DNA of 64,000 nucleotides, taken from Aphelocoma coerulescens (lineage: Eukaryota; Chordata; Aves; Passeriformes; Corvidae). Under the pieces are notes generated by a model. The model was not told the DNA's origin. It searched no databases and saw only the letters and a list, made by a program, of their open reading frames with translations. Shown piece after piece: positions 35,290 through 49,636 of the stretch. The first letter of the stretch is position 1. Every line of letters starts with the position of its first letter. The position numbers and the translations under genes were made by a program. Location: contig NC_091017.1 of NCBI RefSeq assembly GCF_041296385.1, forward strand, positions 8,736,001-8,800,000, written 5' to 3'.

Positions 35290-35611
35290 AGCAGCAGTCA
35301 GGTCCCCAGCTGAACCACAGCACTGCTCTGTGAGGTGTGGCCAGTTCCACCACTTCCAGGGGCTCTGAGGAGCCCTCAGGGCAGTGCTCAGCTCTTCAGG
35401 GAGAGCAGGAGGCAGAAGACTCAGGGCTGAAGTTGAGCCTGGGAAGAAGGCAGGGAGGTGGTTTTAGTTTTTGGGGGTTTTTGTTAACTGGTGAGGGAGC
35501 TCCCTGCCCTTACCTACACCCTGGAGATTTTTTTCATTTTACACTCTCCCCCTGTCCTGCTGAGAATGGCAGTGAGGGTGGCTGACTGACAGCCAGGGCT
35601 AACCCACCACA
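35290..35611 (+). mobile_element. Truncated ERV LTR or LTR-proximal fragment
   Basis: GC-richer than its surroundings. It carries GAGGCAGAAGACTCAGGGCT, GAAGTTGAGCCTGGGAAGAA and CTCTCCCCCTGTCCTGCTGA, and an end GCCAGGGCTAACCCACCACA at 35611. I recognise this order from an abundant avian ERV LTR, in which a longer block with an AATAAA-type signal normally lies between the second and third motifs; that block is missing here. An 82-codon frame at 35337-35585 lies wholly inside and is not a gene. The left boundary is uncertain and no duplication was found. Confidence 0.6.
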
Positions 35612-37531
35612 GATCCACCTATAATCCTATTTCCAAAAAAAACAGCACCAAACAAGAAACAAACCCCCACAATTCCAAACAAACAAAAAAAGCTGCTACT
35701 GAAAATGTAAAAAATGTCACAAGAATGATGGCAATTACTTCCATTTCCTTTTCAGAAGGAAATGAAAATGGTGCTGTTTAGAAATGTCAAATAAAGTGCC
35801 TCTAGCATTTTAAATAAGACTTTAAAATATTATATTAAAAATTAGTATTTTTCACCAGTTTCTTTTTTAAAAAAGAAAAACACCAAGACCCAGAATAATT
35901 ACTATAAATAAAATTTTAAAGAGGAGTCATTTTTATTGCATTGCCTGCATTAGCAGTGTAATAATTTCTTTTGAAGAATGCCATTACCTCCAGTAAATAT
36001 TTAGTCCTGTGCTTACACAAATCCAAACTGACTTTATCTGAAATCAGTTGGACAGCCAAAGGCAGTAAACTGTTGATGCATGTGATAAATGGTATGTAAT
36101 TATTTAGGCATCTTAGTGCAAATCCATTTCCAAATAAAGCAAAGAACACTCAGTTATGGAGATGCTACGAGTCATCATTTTGGGGCTTGGTGCAGGAATC
36201 ACGACCTTCCATCTTGGGCACCAGATGGAATGTAGATGTCTGAATGCAGGAGTTTGGTGTCCTCGCAGCTGCTGTTAGGACAGAGAGAGGACACGAGTAA
36301 TGCTGTGACAGCAGATTTCTGGTCCTCTCTCTTTCCCTTCTTTGCACAGACCTCCTTACTCTGCTTCTGGTGCTGGGTCCCAGGAAAGCTGTAACAATGA
36401 GTGGCAGGTGCCTGGGTGGCAGCATCCTTGTAGGAGCAGGGTCTCTACTGTGGCATGACTGCTGATGGACACCTGTCTCACGCTGGTACCTGTGTAGGCT
36501 TTGCCAGTTAGGTGTCCCTGTATATAAACTGTGTGAAGGCCTCTGTAAACATTGTGCAGATGAGTTACGTGGAAGACCAATTTAGGAAAGGAGCCAAGTA
36601 ACCACAGCCCTGCTGATGCTGGTGTATCCTTCTCTTTGGTTAAAATAAATGAAAGTCCTTCCCCTGAGATTAAAAATCCATTTTTCAGGCTAAAGGTTTG
36701 GTTAAGTTTTCAACTTAGAGGGAAAAGGCAGAACAGAAAAGTTTTCTAGTGCAAAGTGATGAGAGGGTAAGAAAGGACTCTTTCCACCTATGGAAAAGTG
36801 CTGGCAGTGGTGGCAGAGCACAAGCAGGCAGATGTGTCTCTGTTTAGGAGACAGGAATGTTGTCCCATGCGTGCAGGACCAGTTTTAATCTAGTGGTTCA
36901 GCTTTTAACTTGAACCTCTATCTGGCTTGCTGTTTTTCTGTGTTTAAAGAGTCAGCTGAACAGTTCCATTAGTGTGTTGCTTTTGAAAATGGGAGGACAA
37001 AAATGATCTATAACATTCTAACATTACTAACATTCTAAAATTACTTGAGAATTTCTTCCAGTCCTTTATTTATAATCAAAGCATTTTCAAGACAGTTACA
37101 AGTCATTGTAGCCACATGAGGTAGATCTGGTCATGCTTTGATGGTCTGGAGATTATGTTCAGAGTAGCTTTTGTGTGTTCTTTCACTCTGCCATTTATGA
37201 GTGAATATTCATAGATCATTTCCTTTCAAATATTTACTGGATTGTCTGTTTTCACATTTTAAGTCTTCACTTGAAATAGGCAAGATAATTTTGAGAAAAC
37301 ACTTTGATTAGAGCCAGAAGCTATAAGTATTCCACTATTTAATAAAATAGTGCTGCAATATGTAAATGATTAAGTGGAACATGTTTTAGATGCTTTAAAT
37401 TGAATAAGTTAAAATTACATATGCTTTCACACTCCCAGATGGAACAAAGCCTTGACATATTGAAACCCATATTTTTTGTTTCTCAGTGACTAAAATGATT
37501 TCTTTTCTCCCCCCCCACCCTTTTTTTTCAG

Positions 37532-37597
37532 TGTGGTACCGTAAAAAATGGTCCTCCTTCACTGAAAGCTAAAATACGAGGATTCCTTTCAGAAAAG
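37532..37597 (+). CDS. Possible 66-bp internal exon, unidentified
   Basis: This has the best splice-site context I found in the window. A branch-point-like TGACTAA and a pyrimidine tract of about 30 nt ending TTTTTTTTCAG precede it, and AAAAG|GTAACT follows. The 66 bp are open in one frame only, phase 0 to phase 0, for 22 residues that start CGTVKNGPPS and end IRGFLSEK; the other two frames have stops. Its phase is compatible with the candidate ending at 32632. I cannot assign it to a protein family, and an exon this short proves little alone. It may equally be a pseudo-exon in an intron. Confidence 0.3.
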
Positions 37598-40500
37598 GTA
37601 ACTTGGTTTGCAGTTTTATCTTCAGTTTATGGACTATTTATTTAAATAACAATGCAGTCTCTTTAATTATCTTGAAAGATCATAAAGAAATCATAAGTAA
37701 TAAAGCTGAAAATAGGAGGCATCAGGGTCAGGTAATATGATTTAGGAGTATGGTGAATACTCCTAAATTGTGAAGTTAAGTCTCATTGTACTTCCCCTTA
37801 CTGAAAAGGTCAGGAGTGATTTTTCTTTTAAAATTCTGAATGCTTTCTATTTGAATAATGAAAACAGGAAATTAAAGGTATTAAAAAACCCTCTGGTTAA
37901 TGCAAAGCAGTTAAAATGTGTATTTTCCTTCAGTGCTGTAAAAAGGTTTGTGTTGCAAGAACAATATTATTTTCAGAGTTTATTGCATCTCTATTCAATT
38001 TCTGCTGCTTTCCTTTCTGAAACACAAAGCTCAAGCTGCATTACTGTGCTGTGAGAATTTCATCAAAATTGAATGCAGCTATGTATTTGCATCTTGGCAG
38101 TCTGGGAAGGAGGGTCACACATTTACAATAAGTACAAAGCACTTTGATGTTCTCTTTTGTCCCTGAGAAGAGGGCAGACTGCATGAATGGTTTTGATAGC
38201 TTTTTCACGACAAGCTTATGTGAAACTAAACTGCAGACCCTGCTTTGAAGCAAAGTCAACAATGAGGGAACATAGATTTCCAGTTAAAAATGAGAAGATT
38301 AAATAAGTAAAAATAGAAATAAGGGTTGAAAAAGAAAAGAAGGTGTGGATTAAGCAACTCAGATAAATACATAAGTAAGATTAATTTGTGACTTGGGATC
38401 CTGGGCATTGCTTATGGCTTTCTTATGTTCTTGGGATTTTTTTGCAATGCTACTGAATGCACTCTTTCTGTATTGGGGTCACTTCATTTTTTCTTTTTAA
38501 ATCTGGTGGACCATTTGCTTTCAAAGTCCCAAGCTCAGCTCTGATATTATGTTCCCAGCTGGAGGTTCTATAACAACCTGAGACTATTTCCTCTTGGAAT
38601 AGAGGTACATATCTTGTGGTAATGTTTTGATAATACATGTCTACAACTAATGTTCAGATGTTATTTGCTGCCCTTACTGCCATCTTGTTTGCAAGATAAC
38701 AAACGGATAAATTAAATTATATGGATTCTTTGACATCACATGTGATTTCTCGAGTGGTATTTTGACAGTAACTTGTACAATTTCTAGTGGAAATTAATTA
38801 AGAAATTACCACCAGGAATTGTGAAATAGCTAATTTTGTCCACTAGCTGGGAGAAAACTAGAAAAAAATATGTTTTGTTTTTAAAAGAAAAATAGCCTTT
38901 TGCTTAACTCAGATAGATACTATAAATTAAATATTGTACAAGTATGAGGTTTAAAAATATTGTGAGTATACAAGAAAATGGTGTACATTCCTTGCTTAAA
39001 ATTAAACCTTCATTGATATTGGCAGTTGAATAGTCGAACAGCAAAAATAGACTTTTCTGTCCTAGTCTGCTACATTGGAGTCTGTGGAATAAAAAAAAAA
39101 GGAAGGTAGATTTAGTATTATAAAGAACAGCTGCTAAATACCTGCACCCTGCACTTCATCTCCAGGTAGCTCAGCCCTTTGAGGGGTGGGCAGACTGAAT
39201 CACACACAGAAGTATAAGGTAGACTTAGGGATATTACAAAGAGAATCATAAGACAGATGGCAGCACTCCCCTGCACCTGCCTTAGACAGATGAGCAGGCT
39301 TTCTTCGGAATTTCTTGTATTTCTTTAGAGTAAGGTGTCCGTAGGTTCCTTTATGTTTGACTTGGATTTTTAAATGCTAGTGGTTATAAGACGCAGACAT
39401 TTTGATAATTCCAGTGAGGTCATCAGAACTGTGTCCTTGCATCAACTGGAGATGATTTAAATATTTAAACTTCAGAAACTCTTGTTAATCTCTTTTGTAG
39501 GTTTTTATTTGCCCAACACATTGTAGTAATTACAAAAATTTTGTATACTGGCATAGGTTTTTTATTGACTTGGAATAATTATTAATTCATATTTCATAAC
39601 TTTAACTCTGTTAAGATGAATGGTCCCTGGCAGAAGGAGGAAAAGCACTAAACTGATCAGAAAATCTTTGTTGTAACAGTAGTATAAGTACAAATGAATA
39701 AACAGAATGGAAAGGCAAATATAGGACTGAAGACAAGTCAGAATCATGCAAATGAACAGATGCCCTGCAATCAATATAAGAAGAGATGGGTATTTAATTA
39801 AACAAATAAACAAAAAAAGTCATTTCGGCTAAAAATAACATCTGCAAAATTTATTTTATGGTATCACAGCAGCAGGTGTTGTTATGTGGGGGTAACTTAA
39901 CTCTGTTTTGAAAGTATTTTGCAAAAGCCAGATTGTGACAGCACTGCTTCAGCTGCCAAGTATCCTGCTCCAAAAGTGGTCCCATTAGTTTCACCTGAAC
40001 TCATGCTGTGTTTCTGGTGATTTCAAAGGGAATAGTTATTGCTGTACAAACCTGAGAACTCCATTTGAGTATTAGACATGCCAGCTAGAATGGACAAGAC
40101 AGAGCTTGCAGGTCTTCATGTATTTTTTCATTAAACATGGTTTTTACTGCCCCATAGAGTGGGAAGAGTAATCTTGCACCTCAAATGATATACATCTAAC
40201 CTATTTCCAGTTTTGGAAAAATAAAACCAGCCAGACTTTCTTCTTAACTGTAGTTCCTGTCACTTCATATTATTTAGGTGAAAATTTTAAAATGTAGCTT
40301 TTTTGTCCCCTGACTAGAAGCTTCAGCCCTTTGCTTGTAAGAATAGAATATATCTAAATGAAAATGAAGGACTTGATCCACCACATGATGTTGGCTGTAC
40401 TCCTCTGAAATCAGAAACAAGACCACAGGAAGCTGTACAAACTCTTACTTACTTCTTGAGAAAACCGATGATGAAGAATTTTGTCCTTGATTTTGAAAGG

Positions 40501-43500
40501 AGGAGAATACAAGTTTAGAGAAGTAATTTACCTTCCTAATCAGGTATGTGTGATTTCCTTTTGAGATCTGCAGCAGCGTTAGAAGGGACCAGTGGTGGAA
40601 CTGGATTTCAGCTGATGTGTGTTAGATCATAAGCCTCTATAAAACTGTGAGATGGTGGAGCATACTGGTAAACTGGTGGGACTGGCTAATACAAAAGGAG
40701 TAGAGAAGTGAGGTGAAAGAAGCAGCTGACAGAATGTGTGGCAGTAGTAAACAGGTAAAGCTAGTGTTTGCTGCACTCCTTGCTCCACAGGATTTTAGAA
40801 ACATGCTAAAGCAAGGTTTTGCCTTCTTCACTGAGAAGCCCTTGGAACAGTCTCAAACTGCAGTACCAATAGTAAGAGTTTGAGAATAAAACAAGAATAT
40901 GAACTGTAGCAAATCTAAGGTTAGCATGGTATTACCTTAGAGTCCTTGGGAAACTAAGAAATTAAGTGACTGAGTGAGTGGTTGTGTAGCATGACCTTGC
41001 ACTAAATCAGCCCTGATTTCAGGGGAATAAGAGCTGGTGACTGCAAATACCGCTTTTATTTGACTTTGTGAAGAATGCTCATGTGATGCAACTAAAAGTC
41101 ATGCAGAACTACACTATTCATAAATGCAAAGTAATGAATGCACTTAAGGACAAGTTAAAAGGCTGCACTGACATATATCCAATGCTGGGCTCTAATTTAG
41201 TTCTCAGCACTTAAGAAAGACAGCTTGGAATTGTATTCAAAAACCAGGCAAGGCTGGTTTCCCAGAGTGGGAAAGAACAGAGGTGTGGAAGAGGGGAAGT
41301 TCTTAAAAGAAAGATGAAACTGACTCTTCAAACGACAGAAAACTGGTGAGGTGAAATATGATGGAGATTTAAGAAATCATGAGAGTATAGAGGAGGTGAA
41401 TGGGGAGTGATTGCTCACTGTTTCTGACAATGCTGGTTCTAAAAGGTGCCCAATGCCATTATTCAAGCTGCAGCTCTAAAGTGGAAAAATAATATCCCTC
41501 TTCCCCCTTGGGGAGAGGTTAGTAGTTTAAACTTATGCTTTCTAGAGGTAGGGAGTCCAAGAGAATAAGAAAAAATTTGGAAAATACGGTGTCCATTAGT
41601 GACTATAAAACACCTTCCCTAAAATTGATTGTCAGATGCTTGTATGGTATTGGAGGGAGGGGTCTTTCTCCTGGCACATATTGCTTGTCACACTCATGCT
41701 CTTTTCCTGAACACCTGTGAGTAACTTGTTATTGGAAGTCGGGTAACAGGGTAAGTAAGCCTTTGCTCTGATGTTGTAGAAGGGCTTCTCCATTCATATA
41801 TTTTAACTCTATTTTAAAATTTAGTTGTCCTGAAGAAAAACATGTAACAATTTTTGGTACTTAATCAGAGAAACTTTCAGAGTTGCAGCTGATGAGAAGC
41901 AGTTGTTCAAGTCCACTTTGAAGAAAAGTAAGGCCTGGCCTTCAGCAGTAGGCATGGATCTAGTAGTTTTGGCTCTCTGCTGATATTTTACTCTGTAAGT
42001 GCCTGAATTGCTTTGGTAACTGCATATGCTGTGAAACCCTGTGACAAAATGGAGCAAAAGCTGAAATTAAAGCTCTGCAAATTGCCTGGCAAAGGTAGGG
42101 ACCTTGTTTACGGAGTTTGAATACTTAGACCGGGCAGCTCTGAGTGTCTCTGATCCAGATGAAATTGATTCACAGTGAGCCTGAACCATGCTGGTTATGA
42201 CAGAGCAAGTCACTGGGATCCGTGTGTAAATGCATCAGCTTTTGGAAGGTACTGCAGCATTAGGTATAGGCACCAGGTGATCAAAAGTTTCCAGACTCAT
42301 GGGAGTGCTCTTTCATCTAAATGGGGGTTCAGTGCCTAATGTCATTTGTGTTTTTATCCCTGTATTCTAAATCACTATTTCTCTAATTCTCTCGCTTTAA
42401 CCCTGTCTCAGCATATATTGAAAGAAAAATCTCTCAATGCTGTTGCTTCTTTTTCGTGTCCTCAACGATGATTTAGAATACCTGAGCAATAACCAAATTG
42501 ATTGCATCCAGTCCTTAAATTTAGTAAAAGTTTAAGTTCTGGTAAAGCTGATAGCTGGGAAAGATTTTTAAAATTACCTCTCTGGCCCCTTCTGTCTTCA
42601 GTAGAATGGCTCATCAGTGAGCTTCAAAATAAGAAACTCTCTAAAACATCCAGTGTTCTCTGCTTGTCAGAGACCTGTTTGCATCTGTGGCTGTATGTCT
42701 GCTGTCATTCTACTCAGCTGTATTGGAGAAATGTCTTTTCCTATAGTTTTCCATGCAGCTCTTCCCAATCATCTGTAACAATCCTAGGAGTTAATCTGAT
42801 GACTGTATTGTTAGGGTAGGGATTACACTATTATCAGGCTTGGGATAGCCAAAGATAACTATTAGAATGAAAAGACATTCTCAGTACTAAACCAGCAGAA
42901 AACTGTAATGACATCAGGTATATCAAAACTGCTACTGTCACCTGCATTTACACTGGCATAAAAGAAAGTTTCTCTTTTTGGTTCTAAAATTTGTTAAGGG
43001 ACTTTAAACACAGGAATTCTAAACCATTTTATTATATTTTTGTAGACCATTCTCTCTGTGTATACAATTCACATGTGTTTAGCTATTACTTACTGATTTT
43101 TTAAAACATGTTTATATTAGTAACATTGACTAAAGTAAATTAAAGTTTTTCACTTCACTTTCCCAAAAAGTATGTAATATTCTTCAGAATTCTGTGGTTT
43201 GCTGTTATAGTGTTTAAAAAGTCTATTTTTCTGACCTTATGTGCTAACTCAGGCTTTTGCATAGAGGCCTACAGAATAAAAGTTAAGTACAGGTTTATGC
43301 TAAAATACAATTTGTTTGCAGGCTAAATGTTGAGGTAGTACTTCAAAAGGAAACAGTAGAATCAGAGGAAATACCATAAGGATGGAAAAACTGAACAAAC
43401 AGTGTAATACATTTTCTTTTATTTTGCCTAATGGTACTAAAGACATGTAACCTTTCATAAATTGACTCCACTGTTCTCTGGCTTCAACAAGGATGTGACT

Positions 43501-46500
43501 TTGTAGTGTTCTTTAATTTCTTTAATTTACTTTCCAATAATCCTATTAAGATGCCTATGTTGCCTTATTCTCTGAACCAGATAACTAAAGAATATTTTTT
43601 AATTGATGAAAGGTATACTGGAAAAAAGTTATTTAAGTGACTAATATCTACTGATGGAAAGCAAGTAAAATACTTAAAATACTTAAAATACATGCCTTTT
43701 CAAACTAAGATCTGCTTCTGTGTAATGTAAAATATTTTGAAACATATTTCAAATATATTTTGAAATACATTCCAAACAAAACCAATTTTTTTTTCTTTGA
43801 GGCCTGTTTTGTATTTTTCAAATGTGATTTTTTTATAAATGGTCACTGAATAGTACTTTCAGAAAAAGACATTTTATTCATATTAGAAATGTCTACATCA
43901 AAATAATGTAAAGGTCATCCTCAGAATAGCCAGTCTTATTAATTCAATAATAATATATGAAATAACCTCTCATTCATCAGAAAAATGGATTTAGATATTG
44001 TTTGTATTCACCAATTATTCTCTTTAGTATTCTTTTTTATTCATTTGAGGTGGAGTAATTTAGACGACCTGAAGCAAACTATATTAGTATATAGCAAGGA
44101 GTACTATTGTTTAACCTTGTTTAAGTTTGTTTTTAGGTTTTTCTGATTGTCTATTTTTTGTTTGTTTTTAATATTTTATGTTTGCAGCAGCACCCAGCAG
44201 ACCAGCAAGTATAAAGCTGATGTAAAATTGTTTTACTTTATCCTCCCACAGCTTCTTCCTTAGGAAAGAACTGTGTAGCTCTACAGATTAAGCTAGAGAG
44301 CAGAAGTCCTAGAATGCAGGTTTTGATTTCTTAGGAGGGTGTGAGTTACTAGTACTGTGGTAGTATATAAACCTTTACCTCCTTAAAAAGAATGTTTTTT
44401 CTGTCTGAAGAATTTTTAGAAGTTGATCTGAGGAGTTGATCAGAGAAGTAGCTGGTGGCACTCACAGTTCAGTGTCACTGTTAGGGTGTTTTTGGAGCTT
44501 CCTGCTGTGCTGTATAAAAGTTGTGTTCACCTCTGAAGGCAGGAACTTGTTAACACCTAACCCTGCTGAATGCTCCCTCACACAGCAAAAGGACAAGGTT
44601 TGTTGCCCCCTTCACCGAGGCTGGTGAAAAATCAATTTCTCACTTGTCACACAATGGTCTATAGCTATGATATATAGCTGAAAAACCTCAACACAATATC
44701 CAGAAGGGGATATTTGTGTCCCCTGGTGTCGTTCTGGTCATTAAGAGCAGATGCCAACGTGTGCAATTGCCCCCATGTCCCTCCTCATCCTTAGCTTGTC
44801 CTTTATCTTGACTGGTAAGAGGTTCTTAGAGCCAGGAATACATCCAACATCCCTGATTTCCAGAGAGAGATCTGCCCAGAAGGATTTCACACGCACTCTG
44901 TGAAGCATTTGCCGAATGGTACATCCCAACATTTCCTGCGTTCAGATTCTGCTGCTGTGTGTTGGCCCATCTCAGGAGGTACACAGTAGCTCTCAAGGAA
45001 ATGAAGAAACACAACCTACTGTGTCCCTGCTAGAAGTGATGCCATGTTCTTCTGTGGTCCATATCCTGATGTGCCTAATCAGTGGAGAAATACTAGAAAA
45101 TGACATGAAATCCCATTGCCTTTCCCCATGCTGTTTGTCCTTTTCACACACAGGCATATTATCTGCACACATACTTATGCCCAGGAAGAAGACAAGGAGA
45201 AGGAAGAGTACTATATCTGACCAAATGGTATCCACGTTCAGGATTGTTGTGCTTTAAATAAAATGCTTCTCACATTTGAGGCTGACCTTTGGTTTTAATC
45301 TGGAGTTGTTGGTTCTTATGTTAGTGTGATCTTGTGTTCTTTCAAGAACTTCTTGCTTGTACATTGCTTTCTCTTTAGTTGAGAGCAAACATTTGTTCTC
45401 TTCTTTTAGAAATGACATAAGAACAACATAGTAATATTATATATTTATTAATTTATGCTAAACCTTGGATTTATTTTAGGCCTAAGCCTGCAAAATGAAT
45501 CATGCAGCAGATGTTGCTTTTTTGTTACCTGCAGTAGGAGTCAGGCTGAATGACTAGAAGAGATGAAGAGGTAGAATTAACTACGGATTGTATCCATCTT
45601 TCTTCCTACCCAGCAATCTATTTTTGCTTGTATGGTCATAGGCCAATAAATGTGCAATGGAATACTGCCCTAAGCTATAGTATTTAATAGAATATGATTG
45701 CGTTACGAGCTAAGAAGAAATTAAGAAAAATAAAAGATTTAATCACATGCTGCTGAAAGGTACAGTTTAAAACAGTGGACATATTTGTATTCTGTATTTT
45801 AAAAAAAGCTGGCTTGTTTATACTATGAGGAATCTTCAAATTAATTGAAGTCAATATTCACCGGGACTATATTAAAAAATGTTGGTGTGTTCAATAATTT
45901 ATGAACCTCTAGATTCTAATCTATTCTGCTGAATGCATTTATTATATAAAAAAACTACTAAATACACTTTGTCAAATAAATGCATACATTTTTTTCTCCC
46001 CTTTTTTTCTCCTGTATAAGTTGAACAATGATCATAGTGCAGTTAACATAAAAAATATATTTGTAATCAAACAAAAGAAATTATGCAGGTTACAGAATTA
46101 GAACTGTTTAGGCAGTGGATTTAAACAAAACTCTTTAAGCATGTATTCATTCAACTTTTAAGATTGTATTTAGTCACGGATTATTACTAGCTGAAACTTC
46201 CTGCATTTTGTTCTAAAAGCCTATAATTTCCCGCTGATGAAGTTAGCAATTAAAATAAAATTGTAAGGTGTTCACAGAGACAGACTGAAGAGTCCATGAG
46301 AGGAGTATTTGGTCTCTAAGGATAAATTTCTTTCTTTTTTGAATTGTCTACCAAGTAGCTTGGAGATAGTGAGGTGATTACATCTATATTCAGTTCCTAC
46401 AGCGTAGGAGCTGAGTATAACTTGTATGTGTTCTCTCTCAATACAGGGGCTGTACCCTATACAAAGACACAGGGTAAATGCAAAGGCTGTGTCTTTTGGC

Positions 46501-48990
46501 AGTGCAGAAATGAGCATTTGCTGCTTCATGCAGCAAACGAGATTTTTCACAAAGTTCATGAAACAGTATGCTACAGAACCAAGCCTTGCCCCCCCATAGT
46601 ATTCACTTATTGAATATAAAAGTGAACAAAACCAGAGATTTAATCATCAGTATCTCAAACATTTTAAATGCAAGCTGTATTTTGCTACTTATTCTTGTTT
46701 GTCTTTAAAACTTCTTTACAGCTGTGGGACTAGATACCTTGCTGATTCACATGAGAATCTTGGTTTACTTTTTTATTTTAATGCTCTGATTCTTGGGTAC
46801 AGTCAGCTATTATCCCAGGATGTTCTGACTTGCATCCAATCTGTCAAAGTCCCTATGAATATGTGAAAAAAGTAGAGGTTCACCTCTGTACTGAGAGAAC
46901 TTGCTGAAAGGAGGAAGAAGAACCAAACCCTCTGTGTGTCAATGTTATGTGTCAGTTAGCTAATATAAGTAAGCCAGGAGCAGAATTTATTCCTTGATAA
47001 AAGGGAAAGGTAAAAACATGAAAATTATAACTTGCCTTGGACTTCAGGCCCATGTTCTCCTGTATGGCAAACTGAATTGCACAAGAATGACAATTCTAAA
47101 AGAAGAAAGGAAATGCTTTGTTATCTATGCTAAAACACAGTATAATTTTTGGTATATTACCATTTTTCAATTACATTTATAGCTTTAATTATGGAATTTA
47201 ATTTTACTAAATTTATTAAATTTTAACAATGTATTTTTTTACTGGCTAAAATTTTATTAATTTTCAGAATGGGTGAGGATTATTCAGTGTTGCTTGTTAA
47301 TTTTAGAAGCTTTTTCATTCTGCTGATACATTTTATCATAAAGATACTGTGCTTTATCTTGGTAACATGTCATTTAGGAAGTGTTTTGCTGAGGTCATCC
47401 TTGCTTTCTTTAAAGGCTGTTTATACAAAAGTTCTCTTCAAGCTTCTGTTTCTTTGCTCCTAGAACACAGGACCTCTCTGCTCTGCATTGTGTTTGTATT
47501 GGTAGCCTTTCCCCATCTGCTCTTCTTGCACAGCTTCCTTATTCCTTTCTTGCTAGGCATATTTAGAAACTGCAAGCCTTGGAATCTCATCCCAGGCTGT
47601 GCTGGTTGGTGACATTCTTTCCTCTAAACCTTGAGTTGGCCACGTTTTGTTTTGTTTATTTTTCTCCTCCATCTTTGATTCCACCAAGACCTTCAGAGGT
47701 TGTACTCCTTGGTTCCTCATGCTAGCAGAGAAGACATCCTGCATTAGGCTTTTCCCACTGTTTCTGGTTCTTAAGTGTGAGCATCTCCCTCATGATGGAA
47801 GCTGAAAATAATTAAACAGTTTAGGTGGAGTCCCAGTGAAATTAAAAATAGGAAGGTCATAGACTTGACCAGATCAGTGAAATGTTTATAATTCTATCTA
47901 TTCTAAAAAATAATATGAAAAGAGTTTTCTTTCAGAGAGTTTGTTGGCGATTTGAAATTTTCTGTCTGTGTAGAGCTTCTAAAAATTTCTTAGAATTTGT
48001 TTTTGAGTTTTAACATCAAAGAAGGAGGAAAAAGTCCCATGTTTTATAGTTATAATAGAGACCTATGACAAAATTAACTGGAATTTAGGAAAAGTGTTGA
48101 GGACTTTTTAATTGGGCACCTGTAGAACATGTTCTATTTTATATAGTATGGTTACATTTAGAGTCATCCAGTAGTAATCCTATGTTAGAATCACTCATTT
48201 GCTTGATTTGTGTGGGAATTTGTGTGGGAATGCTGAGGACTTCCTAAACTTGGTTGCTAAAATATGCCAAAATGTTGTTTGAAAACTGACTCAACATACA
48301 AAGTAGCATTGTAATTTCTGGTTTGGTTTTATTCTTAGAAACATCTGAATATTCTACTCTTTTATGCTGGAAAATGTCTAGCTCTTCAGGGTTTCTTTAT
48401 CTGAAAGATGCAACTTTTCCAAAAGTTTCAATTACCAAATAAGTGGGTTTTTTAAAATTCTGTTGATTCTGAAATGAAGATTATTTTTCTTGAATACGAT
48501 AATATTCTGGAGAAGATTTACACTTGCGGCAAGTGCTGAGATTGCACACTCTGAAATAGGGTTACAAAACTATTTTCTTATGAGCCAAATGCAATTCTAT
48601 TCATTTGCAAAAATGAAAGTCATTAAATATTTACAAGCAGAGAGAAAATGGTGATTGAAGAACAGCAAGGCAAGTTTTTAAAGGATTTTGGTGGTTGATT
48701 CCAATTACAGCTTTCTAATAAAATCATAATTTGTGTTGTCAATATATGTAAATTAATCTGGAAAATTACATTATGAAGATTTATATACACTTTTTATTTT
48801 GTCGTCAATTGTTTTGGCTCCCTGAAAATAAACTTTAAGTGTGTTTCTACAAAACAGAGACATGTTAAACCAAAACCATCTTTTTTGGATCCATAAATGG
48901 TTCTCCTGACTGCTACCAGACATACTAGAAAAACAGTCAATTTCATTCACAAACAGATCATTAGGAAGAGCTGATTTGCCTTACTTCTAG

Positions 48991-49065
48991 ACGTAAGGAA
49001 TACCCTGTCTCGTGTGCTGCATGAGAATGACTTCTATTATAAGCAACCCTTCTGTGGTGAATCTG
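48991..49065 (+). CDS. Possible 75-bp internal exon, unidentified
   Basis: The acceptor GATTTGCCTTACTTCTAG and the strong donor CTG|GTGAGT bracket 75 bp. One frame is open (one base is borrowed from an upstream exon and one base is left over), giving 24 residues with VRNTLSRVLHENDFYYKQ and then PFCGES. The other frames contain stops. The entry phase does not follow directly from the phase-0 end of the 37532 candidate, so at least one more exon would be needed between them. No family recognised. Confidence 0.22.
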
Positions 49066-49636
49066 GTGAGTGAGAAAACAAGTTACTTTTTGTTGAAATA
49101 CTAAAGGATTTAGAAGTGCAGAAATAAACTTAACTGCATTGCTGCAACATTGGATTGTTGCTGCTCAGATTGGTGTGCTCGGTTTTTTCATCTAAAATGA
49201 CAACAGTTTTCTTCTATTTAAAAGATTAGGAAAAATACCTCAGATTGACGGAATTGCCTGTATTTTACCTGTTATTGAAGAAAGTTATTGTTCAAGTAAT
49301 AGGCAACTTAGAGTACCCTGAATCACAGGAGTTCCACTAAGAGCTTTGAGAGAAAATGTAGAAAATCATTATTTGTGCGATTAAGATAAATTTTTGTGAA
49401 ATGCAGTGAGAAGATAAGCTTTCTTCCTTGAGGATGTTTCAGTATAAAAAGAAATTAGAGGTTTCCTAGAAGCCCCTAAGTACACCCCCCCACCACCCCC
49501 GACCTCAATATTTATGTGCAGAATATTTATTATATCTGATGCCATGAAAATTTTTGCCTTTTCTTTTATACCCCTGTTGTACCTTTTTACAACTTCTGTA
49601 TTCCTAGTGCTTTTTGCCTACATTCTTGGGCTTGTT

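Larger units (their letters stand above)
35612..49636. other. Long AT-rich stretch without recognisable gene
   Basis: About 14 kb. It contains two weak exon candidates (37532-37597 and 48991-49065) and many short frames of at most 113 codons that resemble nothing known. A somewhat GC-richer stretch at 36170-36560 and one at 44440-45260 could be very old repeats or untranslated sequence. The latter ends in AAATAAAATGC (about 45257), which would serve as a polyadenylation signal, but no matching exon is identified. C-runs occur near 37508 and 49485. Confidence 0.4.

Noticed and set aside
44700..45280. Possible terminal exon or processed pseudogene ending at AAATAAAATGC
   Set aside because: Frames on both strands are short and unrecognised, and there is no poly(A) tail or flanking duplication.
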